A stretch of DNA of 33,856 bases from Botryllus schlosseri (lineage: Eukaryota; Chordata; Ascidiacea; Stolidobranchia; Styelidae), in NCBI GenBank assembly GCA_000444245.1, contig ATSW01115121.1:1-33856 (forward strand), read 5' to 3'. The notes beneath the pieces were generated by a model. That model worked only from the letters and a program-made list of their open reading frames with translations. It searched no databases and was not told the DNA's origin. Below are positions 20,078 through 30,232 of the stretch, one piece after another. How positions within the stretch are numbered: position 1 is the stretch's first letter; every line of letters begins with the position of its first letter. Made by a program: the position numbers and the translations under genes.

Positions 20078-20240
20078 TTCAGTGTTCATATACAATGGTC
20101 TTTCGAATTCTCTACTAGTTGCTGACGATTACCCCTGACGAGTGTCAGCTGGGAATATTCGGGTTCATTTCAATATGTATGTACTATTCAATTGCATATT
20201 GAACTTCTGAACTTCAAGAAGCTCTTCAAATACCTGTAAT
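20078..20240 (+). mobile_element. Penelope-like element 3' UTR fragment
   Basis: A well-preserved tail from ATACAATGGTCTTTCGAATT to CTTCAAGAAGCTCTTC, including CCCCTGACGAGTGTCAGC. Confidence 0.75.
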
Positions 20241-21354
20241 GCACCGACAAACGTGCAATGGAAGCTAGATCACAAAGGGTTCCCGTAACCTAACCTGTTT
20301 ATTTGACCTTTTCTTAGGTCAGTTATAGCTCCCATGAAAGAGTTCCAAGTCACACAAATGTAATATGGTATAACTGAAAACAAAATCCTGTACAGTGGTA
20401 TTATCAAAAGTAATAAGCGAAATGTATTTGTTGCACGGCTAGTCAGAGCTATTGAGATAACTGCGGCACTCTTGTTCCTTGCTAGTTATTTAAATCTTGG
20501 TTTTAAAATGGTGAGAGCAAGTTCAAGGCATCGGTGAAGGTTTCCACTGGTCGAACATATCGAAATCTATTCATAAAGTTCATGATTGGAAACGCTCCCT
20601 CGCAGTACGTAGCCCCAAACATATTGAGAATAAAAACACTGCACGTTGATTTTGCAAATCAATGATAATACTAAGTATTAATACTGAGACAGATAATGTC
20701 CTGATTCAACACTGAAAAGGTACGCATTCGGAAAATGTATTTTACCCATCAAATGTATCTCGAACACAGACAGTCACATCAGGAAATTGAAAAGTCAAGT
20801 TAAATGACGTGTCGATATTTCCTAGTCAAAGCAATTCATTCACAATTCACAATCGTGGTCGGCGTACAGGAGAAAGCGGACTTCGAAGCGATAATCATTT
20901 ACTGCGGTGAGCAATTATTCATTTTCTTCGACGCACGCAGAGTTTCTAGTGTTAAAGAAGCCCGTCTACTCGATCCTCGTTAATCGCCGTCCGCGAATCG
21001 GCGATAATAACAGGTTAAATCGAACACGGAAATCATACATCTCACCTTGTTAAGTGGAGCTTAAATTGAAAGGAAACCATTTCTTACAGAAAGCGTGCCG
21101 TCATTAGCCTAGACAGAGCGATGATTTGTATTCTCCGAGCGCGATCTTTGATCTTTAGAGGAAATTATGGGTACGCTAAACATTTAATTGTTCAGCAGCA
21201 TCAATTGAACGCTGAACATCGAGTTTCGAATGGCTACCTTTTAGCGACCAGTTGCGAGCCAGCCTGTTTGCAAGTTCAGCTTAAAAGCAATCAAATATTC
21301 AGTAACAAAAATTGCACCAATGCATCCACACAACCTTGCGTCACCCCAATAGTC
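20241..21354. other. unassigned part of intron 1
   Basis: Nothing was recognised beyond a minor hairpin (TCGCCG/CGGCGA, about 20981-21003). The open frame at 21121-21375 runs into a MITE and has no motif. Confidence 0.4.
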
Positions 21355-21820
21355 CAGACTTGGACAGCTAGGTAATTCTCGTCGTCTATTTAGATCAATT
21401 AGAGAAAATGTCGGTAATCTAATTCTAATCTAATTTATGAAATGTTTCTTCGTCCTAATTTTAATTCTAGTGTTAATTTGTGAGGTGTTTCTACGCCCAA
21501 ATTTTTAATTATCATCTAATTTCTGGTTTTCGTGAAAATGCTGCAGAAGAACTGTATTGTGTGCAACGAGTCAAGCTCGATGCACAGACATTTTCCATCC
21601 TCATGTTTATGAGGATGGACTCGGGCTTGAAACGAACTCGATTTGATTCAATGTTCAAGTTTCTGCGAATTCAATAATTCCAATGGTAATATAATTTTGA
21701 AAATAAAATGTAGCTATAACTCCAATTCAATTCTGATTTGTAAAAAAATGTGTAGGTGTAATTCTGATTATAATCTAATTTGGAGAAGGTGAAACTTTTT
21801 TGTTGTCTAATAATGTTGTG
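21355..21820. mobile_element. MITE copy E (CAGACTTGG family)
   Basis: The left end is CAGACTTGGACAGCTAG; the right end is eroded (GTTGTCTAATAATGTTGTG). Possible duplications CAATAGTC and TAATAATC match at 6 of 8. The body has the family's blocks (GGTAATCTAATTCTAATC, AAAATGCTGCAGAAGAACTG). Confidence 0.7.
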
Positions 21821-22597
21821 TAATAATCGCCGCCCACACCAAAAAACACTAATGATTTTAGTTGAATGAATCTATTGTTTAACAAAATTTGTGGAATGCA
21901 CATACCGAGTGACAGACAAATACGATACTCAATCGCACGTGCCGCGACTATGTGGGCAGTCGGTCATGGACAACGAGTATCAGTAAAATTACACAAGAAT
22001 ACCAAAGCGATAGGGGGCTTAAAACAATAGGTGCTCCTGCGCGAAGAAAGACAAACTGCATATCGATATGGATCTAAAACCAAGCGTCGACAAGCTGCAG
22101 TACTGGTGTGACGTAACATAAGATCTGTACTTCGAACTCAAGGTAAACATGTTCAAATTGACACATAAGATTCGTAGAACGGTAAGTGTGTGCAGGAAAT
22201 TTCCATTTTCCATGGATTTTTTCCAACTGTGCTGTGTCATTCATTACAGCTGTCGTGATTAATGTGATTTGGTATTGACAATGTAGCTATCTGACTGGCG
22301 CTGGTAAATTCTCCTGAGTAACTCACAGTAATACGGCGATTCACGACAGGCTCATCAAGTCAGTCGTACTTCAGTTTGATTGATACGCAATCTAGTGAGA
22401 AATACTGGATTTCTCACGCAATTCTCTGTCGAAGAAGGTGTGCGTTATGATGATCCGTATTGCCCTCGATAACATTACGAAGCACATGTGTGCAGGAGAA
22501 TGGAAATGTATCATAGCGTAACGGCTGCGAATGCGCGACACCGAACGTGAATAACCTCAAAACCGTCTGAAACTTAGAGTGTTCGATTCTGATATTA
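21821..22597. other. unassigned part of intron 1
   Basis: No repeat, exon or RNA gene was recognised here. Confidence 0.4.
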
Positions 22598-22605
22598 TTT
22601 TGAAC

Positions 22606-22893
22606 CAGTGGTTCTTAGCCGGGGTTCACTGAGCTAGTCTCAGGGGTTCGCTGAAGGTCAAGAAACACACCCCAATCATACAGTAGAAATCACGCTAATT
22701 TGCAGGAAATACTCATCATCATATTTTTCGTTTTGCGTGAAAACCACGTTTTGATGGTTTTGTTCTTTTAACACTGCTGTTGAAGTGTTGATGCACGATG
22801 CACGGTTCGTCTTCTGCACCAGCATTCTACTAGTGGGATTCGCCGAGGCTTGTTGGTAAGGGTTATCCAGTGTATTAAGGTTAAGAATCACTG
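22606..22893. mobile_element. hAT-B MITE, complete copy
   Basis: The inverted ends are CAGTGGTTCTTAGCC and GGTTAAGAATCACTG. The 8-bp duplications are TTTTGAAC (22598-22605) and TTCTGAAG (22894-22901), 6 of 8 matching. It is 288 bp long and non-coding, with a broken relative at 3273-3653. Confidence 0.8.
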
Positions 22894-22901
22894 TTCTGAA
22901 G

Positions 22902-23315
22902 ATACAAGATACCTGGTAACTACAGTTTTCGATCAAAATTTGCCCTTAATAAACGCTCATACATTCATTCTTGGGTCCCGACGTCGACATTGATACGCAA
23001 GGAAATAAATCCGATAGCCAACGTAAAAAGAATACCGCGATGGTTATCTGCCGATGTAAAAATAATCTATTCTGTTAAAAACGCTCGATAACTTGTCGTA
23101 GCTTCGGGCGGTATCTTCGGCAGTAAGTAATCGTAACATCGCTACAAAATAGCAGCAATAGCCCATCAGAAGTGTGTCATAAATCGCAGCGTACACATCA
23201 AAAATGTCGGAAATGCGATGACGCTTTGAAGGTAATCTTGGTTTTGGTTTCCGGTACGAGACCGCGCCTTCGCTAATTGGCTCGACTCGTTAGCGACTGA
23301 ATTGCCATTGAATCC
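22902..23315. other. unassigned part of intron 1
   Basis: AATAAACGCTCATACATTCA near 22950 could be a worn LINE/SINE tail. Nothing else was recognised. Confidence 0.3.
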
Positions 23316-23658
23316 GTAACTTGGAAAACTAGATAATTCTAGTTGTTTAATTAGACTAATTGCAGTGACAGCCCGATAATCTAATTCTAATCAAATTTAT
23401 GACATGTTTCTATGCTCTCGTTCCAATTCTAATTCACTGAGATTGCCACATGAGAACAGTATATTGCGAAATGAGCCCAGCTTGGTGTAGAGATTTATGA
23501 GAATGAAGTCTTTTTTTTGCGAATTCAGTAACTTCTAATCTAGTATGGAAAAACTGTGCAGCTATAATTCTAATTCTAGTCTAATCTGACAAACGAGCTG
23601 TGGGGCTACAATTCTTATCCTCATCGAATTTAGAAAAGCTGTAAGTTGCCCAAGTCGT
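23316..23658. mobile_element. MITE copy F (CAGACTTGG family)
   Basis: ACTTGGAAAACTAGATAATT at the left and AGTTGCCCAAGTCGTAG at the right mark the eroded ends. Internal blocks (TAATCTAATTCTAATC, GCGAATTCAGTAACTTC) match the family. Confidence 0.7.
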
Positions 23659-24147
23659 AGACTAAAACGACGATGTGCCAAACAGGCTTTGCGAGTGGCA
23701 CAGAAGATATGTAGAACAGTCTTTGTAAACTCACTTGAATCGTGTTTAGAGTTAAATGATTGGGGATTCAGTCGGTCAGTGCTTTTGCCAGCAGTGATAT
23801 CAATGATAATGTCACTTTCAATACGTTCAGTGAGTTGATATACGAGCATTGAGCTGACCCGCAATAATCAAAGTTTTAATCTTCCACGCCATTACTCAGG
23901 TTCGCGAGAAATATTTTCAAGTGCTGGTAGATCCCTGGTCTTTTACAGCAGTATTGAATTGCGTTTCCTTTTATTCGGTTGTCAAGTCAGTATAGGAGCC
24001 GTCGACATCAATAGGTTTGCTGAACACGTACTGTGTACGGAATTGTGGGTCCACCACTGACTTAACATAGGATTGTGTGCTTTCTCACATAGCCCGAGCA
24101 AACACGGCTATGAAAAGGCTTTGAAAGGTTTGACCAGATGTTTTAAG
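23659..24147. other. unassigned part of intron 1
   Basis: Nothing was recognised here. Confidence 0.35.
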
Positions 24148-24417
24148 ATGCATCACTCAGCTGTGCCACCCTTCTTGGCTTTATTGGTAGCGTTGGGAGT
24201 CTGGTTTATCATTAACCCCCACCAGGTAAAACGACTTCCTATACAAACCTACACGGGAAACGTTAACACAGCCGATTATTCGATTCTATTGCTCATGAAT
24301 ATGTCAGAATTTACTGCGTTACGTGAACAATGTATATCCTTGGTACAAGCCGATCATTACATTTCTAGACCGATACCTAGGAAATTATCGACGGTCTCAA
24401 CTAACTCGGCTGCATAG
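24148..24417 (+). CDS. doubtful small ORF with N-terminal hydrophobic segment
   Basis: This 89-codon open frame starts MHHSAVPPFLALLVALGVWF, a plausible signal anchor, followed by a polar stretch with an N-M-S sequon. The start context is fair (A at -3). A donor-like CAG-GTAAAA after residue 26 could instead make it a first exon. I recognise no family. It lies antisense inside intron 1 of the EMI gene. Chance is a good alternative explanation. Confidence 0.15.
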   Translation: MHHSAVPPFLALLVALGVWFIINPHQVKRLPIQTYTGNVNTADYSILLLMNMSEFTALREQCISLVQADHYISRPIPRKLSTVSTNSAA

Positions 24418-24994
24418 CCGCACATCGCCCGACAAACAGTAGAAATTCGTGCCCGTTCGGCGATTCATAATATTCCGCGCTACGACACTCGTGTAAACTA
24501 GCCTTAAAATCCAAACTCAAACATATACTCCATTTCGTTCAAACAGATGACGGTTTTGTGTGATTTGCACGCCGCAAGATACCTTTACGATCTGATTGTT
24601 TGTTGGTTCTGCCAATAAACCGCGTGTCTTCAGAAAATTTCGCTTGCCAGTCACACTCTAGCTCAAGTAGGTATGTCGATTGTAGATTATAATTAAAAAT
24701 CTGAATTCAAGAAAATTAAGGGTCTAATACCGCATCTCGTTACTTGCCACAGTTTCAGAAATTTACGAAGGTCATCCATGAAATTCACAGGATGTGAAGC
24801 AATACAACTAACTATCTTATGATGGGTCGCAGTAGAAATTATCTCCGTAATGCAATGTTGTTGTTCGTATTAAGTTTTTGGTGCTCGGCAGCAATAGCCT
24901 TGTGCACCAGGCCGATTAGTTATATATGCATTATTACATTAAATCTATCTTCCGGATAACAGAACAAATTCTACTGCTGAGGAAATCATGCAAT
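24418..24994. other. unassigned stretch with a SINE-like tail
   Basis: 24845-24908 holds a minus-strand piece (GGTGCACAAGGCTATTGC, then a CAACAAC tail) like the SINE-like tails at 14965 and 15485. The rest is unassigned. Confidence 0.35.
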
Positions 24995-25135
24995 GTTGAT
25001 TGTTGATGCAGTAGTCTTTCAATTCTCTACTAGTTGTTGACGATTTCCCCAGACGAGTGTCAGCAAAAATTATTCGGTTTCATTCCAATATGAATATACT
25101 ATTCAAGTTGAAGTTCTCTACCTCCAAGAAGCTCA
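24995..25135 (+). mobile_element. Penelope-like element 3' UTR fragment
   Basis: It runs from GTTGATTGTTGATGC through CTCTACTAGTTGTTGACG and ACGAGTGTCAGC to CTACCTCCAAGAAGCTC. The core differs from the consensus at several sites. Confidence 0.7.
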
Positions 25136-25441
25136 CTGATGAACAATTGAACATAGAACCATAACAAACCGTACGAAGGCCAGTACTAGCCCGCTAGAAT
25201 ACCCTTGAAATTGTGGGATCCGCGTCATTGTAAATAGAAAAAAAGTTATGTTTTCCATAGACAAATCTGAAATCACGCCAAGGAATAGCTGTACAGCTGA
25301 ATTCAAACACATAATTCTGGTTCACGTCGGCAGATAGTACTTTAGATGAAAAAGATTGGATATATGATCCAAAACACAGCTGCATTTGCAACAGCAGGTC
25401 AGCGAGGAATACTGGTTATCGTGTCGCAACTTTAACGTAAA

Positions 25442-25625
25442 CCTACCAGTAGGCAGGGCATGGTATGGTATGGTATGGTATGGTATGGTATGGTATGGTA
25501 TGGTATGGAAGTATGGTATGGTATGGATCGATATTTTGGTATGGAATATGGAACAATGCAAGTATGGTATGGAATGGAAGATTTTAATCTATGGTATGGA
25601 ACGACATTTCCATACTTCCATACTT
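25442..25625 (+). repeat. TATGG-rich repeat element, copy 1
   Basis: A left edge AGTAGGCAGGGCATGG leads into (TGGTA)n at 25461-25508 (about 9.6 units), then irregular TATGG blocks, and a terminal hairpin-like part (AACGACATTTCCATACTTCC). The inverted partner is at 27140-27300. Long Met/Trp/Tyr/Gly open frames here are translations of the repeat. Confidence 0.65.
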
Positions 25626-26299
25626 AGGTGTTTTATACATTTTATCGTGATCTGTGCAAGCTTCATGAAGCGTACGTTGATCGCTGTTCACGGAATACGA
25701 TCGCTTTTATTGTTATGTGTGAACGTGAACTATTGAATGCTGTGTATGAACAAATACACACTTGTGCAACGGTTTTAGGAGCACTTGGAATGACATGATT
25801 TTGTGATGTAATGATGACAACAGTAATGTTGAACATATATTCTATTGAGTCTAGACACGACGTCTCCGAGCAAAGTCTATCGTGTGACGCAATAATTGGT
25901 AATGTGGGCTACTCCAACTACAGTACCTCATTCCTCGAGTGACGACAGCTCACAAGCAATCATGATGCAACGTACTAATTGCTCAATGTGATTGATGATT
26001 ACATTTCTTCTAAAATATTGTCCGCACATTTATACTATTTACATAGCGAGATATCTTATTGGTCTTATTTCAAACGATCTCACATTAGGATTATAGATCA
26101 GGAAGCGGGGTAGATATAGTTTGAAATTCTCGCCACGCTATCCTCAACCAAATACTGTACTAATAATCACGCAGATCGCTGCAGATTGATCGCCTGTAGC
26201 TGGGACATTTTATGGGTGTGCCTATATTATAAATTATTTTGCGAGTATTTACTTCAAACTTGCGCCTCATGCCAATGTACCGGAAATGCGATGATATTC
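25626..26299. other. unassigned part of intron 1
   Basis: Nothing was recognised here. Confidence 0.4.
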
Positions 26300-26307
26300 T
26301 TATGGAG

Positions 26308-26907
26308 CAGAGGCGGGCAACTTCTCCAGTCGGCGGGCCGGGTATAGGAAAATTAAGTACTTGGCGGGCCGGATTGCTGAATGGATACATTATTCGCGCA
26401 TATATACAAGGAATAAATCGTATTTAATGAAGGTATTTTATCGACAGCAATATGTCACTTTAGAGCCATCTCTCGCCGATAATGACAATACAATGTGGAT
26501 TTGAGAGCAGCATTGTCATACAGGAGCCGCCATGTCTGCTTCTCTCTGATCAACTAAATCACGATGCAATCCTTAATTAAGATTTTAAAGCGTTTGATAA
26601 GCCCGGTACCCAAAATTTACCAAGATTTCAATTCATTAGGGTTGAGTACATCGTAAATGTCGATAATGCTAGTCTTTTTGCTTCGACGAACTTATGCGTA
26701 AGCTCCACTCTCGCACGCTGCGCAGTGCGCACACCTATATAATAACATACAGAAACTAAAATTTGACGTTTAGGCAAGTAGTGGGGAATCTCGGCAGACT
26801 GGGGCCGCGGGCCTCATTATCATGCAAGACGGGAAACTGTCCGCGAGCCGGACAAAATCTCGTCGCGGGCCGCATCTGGCCCGCGGGCCGTATGTTACCC
26901 GTCCCTT
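26308..26907. mobile_element. non-autonomous hAT element, separate GC-rich family
   Basis: The left end CAGAGGCGGGCAACTT and the right end GTATGTTACCCGTCCCTT are inverted. The 8-bp duplications are TTATGGAG (26300-26307) and TTATGGAC (26908-26915), 7 of 8 matching. GCGGGCCGG blocks sit near both ends. It is 600 bp long and non-coding. Confidence 0.8.
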
Positions 26908-26915
26908 TTATGGAC

Positions 26916-27139
26916 TGTCCTAGATAACAATCTGTTGACTATCTCATTTTGCTCGCGGAAGCAGAAGAGTAGACGTAGACGTACACAGCACCTCACCACC
27001 GTGAACTAAACCTCACCAAAACAGACTCTGTAAAACTATCACCAGGAATTAGATTCGCATCATGGCTAGTTTAAGCAAAAATGACATCCGAAATATCAAT
27101 AATATAGGTGCTAGAAAAGGTATTATACTTATGATATTG
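26916..27139. other. unassigned spacer
   Basis: A short spacer between the hAT and the second TATGG repeat. Nothing was recognised. Confidence 0.35.
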
Positions 27140-27300
27140 AAGTATTTGAAAGTATGGAATATGTATCAAGTATGGTATGGAACAATGTCGGTATGGTATG
27201 GAAAATTGCAAGTATGGTATGGAGAGAGTAAGGCAAGTATGGAGTATGGAAAATTGTCGTTCCATACCATACCATACCATGCCCTGCCAGTAGGAGTTGA
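27140..27300 (-). repeat. TATGG-rich repeat element, copy 2 (inverted)
   Basis: The minus strand reads CTACTGGCAGGGCATGG, then TATGG units and AACGACAATTTTCCATAC, matching copy 1 in opposite orientation. Confidence 0.65.
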
Positions 27301-29055
27301 ATATAGTTGCTACTGGCTAGCTATATATTGCGGGTGAATATCCATTTCCAACTGAGAGCCGTTTATACGTGTCAACATCGGGGTTACGGGGAGTCAAAAC
27401 CCTTGTATTGTAATGGTTATCGTCTGCTGTTTATCACTAAGCTATTATTAGCGGATCATCCACTTTAAATATGCCGAGGACACAGCGCGATTAGTAATAC
27501 GAGGATGATGCGGAGATCTACAAAAGAAATGACACATCAAGCGACCGTACAATACACGCAGTCAAGTGTCGAGGTCGGAAAAACAGACAACGTTGTCAAT
27601 CAGAACGCTCGCGAATGTTCAATCTTTACTGTGGCAGTTGGGTTCTAATATTGATAAATATTCAAGCTTGTTGATCACTGTAGCTATTCACTCCTTACCA
27701 CTGAGCTCAATCTAACACTAAAATAAGTTTCACGATTGCTGAATTACTGTAATACGAACCAATGGTAATGATCCGAACTGAACTGAACTGATCTATAGCG
27801 AGAATATTGGTCACTGATATATACCGAGAATGGAGATATCTTGTTGTTCATTACAGAGCTGAATTTGTCAATACCAGAATGTGTGATCGCATATAAACAT
27901 TATTATCCGTAATTGCTCGAGGAAATAACTGGGGTATGTTAGGTTCATCATGCACAAAGATATCCCATAGCGCAATAACGCGTTTCTTTATTTAATGTTA
28001 TAAAAGGTCGCCAAATACCGTAAGTACGTAACGCAGCAAAAAGCTGAATTCATTCACTGATAGGGATATTGTTGTTTGGAATAATAGTTTACAAAAAAGC
28101 TGCGATGGGAAAATTGGGCCCGATTTAATGCCCCAAAAGTTAATTTGGTGTGTATGCTGAAGCTTTACTCATTTTAAGTGTCAAGCGAGTGCACACAAGC
28201 GGAAATTCTCACTAGAAAATCGTCTCTCTGTTGTCCTAAGTTGAGTCGATGTGCGTAGTGATCTAGTTACACACTAATCACGACTATAGATGAAAGACTT
28301 GCTGAAACAATAAACTATGGTTAAGAACACAGAATAAGGATCGTGAACCGGTTTTATACTAAATGTTAACGAAACCCCCTGTTTCCGATGAATGCTGAAT
28401 GTCCGACAACACACCCCATTCGATCTATTCTATTCTATTCTATTCTATTTGGCTGTCCCTGGTAAGGAATTATGAAACTACGATCGAAGGATGAATCAAC
28501 TAACTGTCGATTACAGTAGAGAGTTCTAGAATGAATAAATCAAAGCAGAACGCAGCCAACTTGTAAAATGTGTACTGTGCAGGTTGGTGTGTTGCTCAGT
28601 AAAGTTCATGTTTGCATGAACTAAATGCCTGGCCGTACGTAACGACATGTCTGATTAAAAATGAGTAAGTAGCTTCTGTGAGATACAGCACTTTGTACAC
28701 ATGTAAAATTGTAAATGCGTCTAATTGCTGTTCACATCAATCACAGAAGATAGTACAAAAGCGTATTAGTCTCTCAATGAACATCCCTATACTAAATGAA
28801 ACGTATAGGCCTATTAATTATAAACATGAACACTACTACGAAACATACGGTCAACTCGAACAAATGGCACGGTTCATTTGATCGCATCACCATGATCATA
28901 ATCATCAGTGATCAGATCATACATCAGATTCACTGTACAGCTTAGCCCTGGCAAGACTCATTTCAATTTCATCAGCAATCACCCCATTTCGATCCCGTAA
29001 GTAGGAAATGTAACAATAGTTTGATTGCACCATAACGACAGTCTTAAAAACTTAC
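27301..29055 (-). other. 5' part of intron 1, unassigned
   Basis: About 1.75 kb next to exon 1. It holds a (CTATT)5 microsatellite at 28425-28449 and no recognised transposon. Being relatively free of repeats, it is where intronic control elements of the EMI gene might lie, but none can be identified by eye. Confidence 0.4.
28425..28449 (+). repeat. (CTATT)5 microsatellite
   Basis: Five perfect pentanucleotide units. Confidence 0.9.
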
Positions 29056-29138
29056 GAAGGGGAAGACTCTTCTCTTTTCCTTGATCGGTACGAAGCTGTG
29101 GCGAATACTGCTGACGCCAGTAACAGAACTTGAGCCAT
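29056..29138 (-). CDS. EMI-domain gene, exon 1 (start codon, signal peptide)
   Basis: This coding part of exon 1 gives MAQVLLLASAVFATAS, then YRSRKREESSP, and ends in two bases of a split codon before a GTAAGTTT donor (phase 2). That matches the one-base start of exon 2, giving Ser. The first 16 residues form a signal peptide with a VLLLASAVFATA core; cleavage after AS is likely. RSRKR (residues 18-22) is a furin-type site right behind it. The start has a strong context (A at -3, G at +4). The frame stays open upstream, with ATGs 10 and 47 codons earlier; the nearer would add MVCLCKWNR and still leave a signal peptide, so the exact start is not certain. Further symmetric exons inside the 22-kb intron cannot be excluded. 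Confidence 0.68.
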
Positions 29139-29420
29139 TCTATTCCATTTGCAAAGGCACACCATCTCGCGTGGATCGTAAAGGCAAGAGATACCGAAAA
29201 GTAAACCTATGAGAAAACCCTGAGGAAGAACAACAACTGAATTGTAAACTACTACATAGAATAGCACGCGCAAACACACGACACATTGGAAACAAATTTA
29301 GTCAAGCGTGGGCCTGGGCCTACATGAGTTGGGTTTTCGTAATTTGCTAACTGGTTAGTGCTCGCTGCTCGTGCTCATCCGTCGCTAATACCTTATGGGA
29401 GACACTGGAAACTTGAGGAA
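29139..29420 (-). promoter_or_regulatory. presumed 5' UTR and promoter region of the EMI gene
   Basis: This is the region upstream of the chosen start codon. No TATA box or initiator was recognised with confidence. A LINE tail lies just beyond, from 29421. Confidence 0.25.
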
Positions 29421-29494
29421 CATTCAATTTATTGCTAAAGATTTTATCATTTCAATACAAGACTGCAATACAATGAAAGATAGGAAGGTGATCT
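29421..29494 (-). mobile_element. truncated LINE 3' UTR
   Basis: On the minus strand it reads CACCTTCCTATCTTTCATTG then TATTGCAGTCT, and ends TTTAGCAATAAATTG, matching about 415-480. It is strongly 5'-truncated. Confidence 0.7.
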
Positions 29495-30161
29495 TCTGCA
29501 TCTCAGTGATAAAGCAATCACGCTGTCTATATCATGACTCATGAGACACAGCTACTTCTGAATCAATGAATGAAAATGAATATAAAATATTTGAAATTTA
29601 GAAGATCGTTTTCACAACGGTTTGTCCTTTCTGTGAAATGCCAGAAGTATCGTTTTGCGGAAATATCAATGACGTGGCGCGACTTCGAACATTGTAGACC
29701 GCAATGTTCGTGGGTCAAATTTATGAAAGAACTACTTCAATTGTATCCAATAGTAAGGGATGCTGGTGTCTGAGACGAGATGCTGATGGTCTAGCTGGGA
29801 AACTTTGTCAACGATTTTGGTCAGTTCATAGTGTTTTTTGACTACAGTGGCCGTTCGCACCAGAGCTATATGCTTTATAACGATTCCGCCGGTACTGGGG
29901 ATACTCTCGTAACACCGAGGAAAATTGGATGTGTCCCGCGCCTGTCGACACATTTTCACCGGCGTATTTTCTCCTTTGTCATCGAGCATTCATTTCGAAG
30001 GATAGCTTCATAGCATTACCGTTGCCCACAGCGCAAAATCGGACTCGCTTTCGCTCTCAAAATAATCTCCATGGCAGCAAGTCAGCTAACTATAAGGTTG
30101 ATCCCAGCACTATTCGTAATACAAGCTAACCTTAATCCTAAATTAAGCTAATCTGAACTTA
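29495..30161. other. unassigned stretch
   Basis: GC is higher at about 29880-30060, with open frames on both strands (longest 85 codons, minus, 29732-29989), but no motif is recognisable. From about 30118 the sequence becomes degenerate CTAACCTTAATCC-like repeats. Confidence 0.35.
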
Positions 30162-30169
30162 CGCCAGCC

Positions 30170-30224
30170 GGGGCCTACGATACTTAGTATACGATATCGT
30201 ATCGGTATAGTATCGTAGGCCCCG
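30170..30224. mobile_element. 55-bp palindromic mini-insertion
   Basis: Arms GGGGCCTACGATACT and AGTATCGTAGGCCCC are perfect inverted repeats of 15 bp (16 if the flanking C/G is counted). A self-complementary ATACGATATCGTAT lies in the loop. It is flanked by 8-bp direct repeats CGCCAGCC (30162-30169 and 30225-30232). It is probably a minimal MITE. Confidence 0.75.
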
Positions 30225-30232
30225 CGCCAGCC

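Noticed and set aside
25190-25400. Minus-strand open frame of 65 codons next to a PLE tail
   Set aside because: It has no PLE, transposase or host motif and lies on the opposite strand to the neighbouring PLE copy.
25386-25736. Open frame of 116 codons rich in Met, Val, Trp, Tyr and Gly
   Set aside because: It is a direct translation of the TATGG repeat, and the opposite strand gives an equally long frame.
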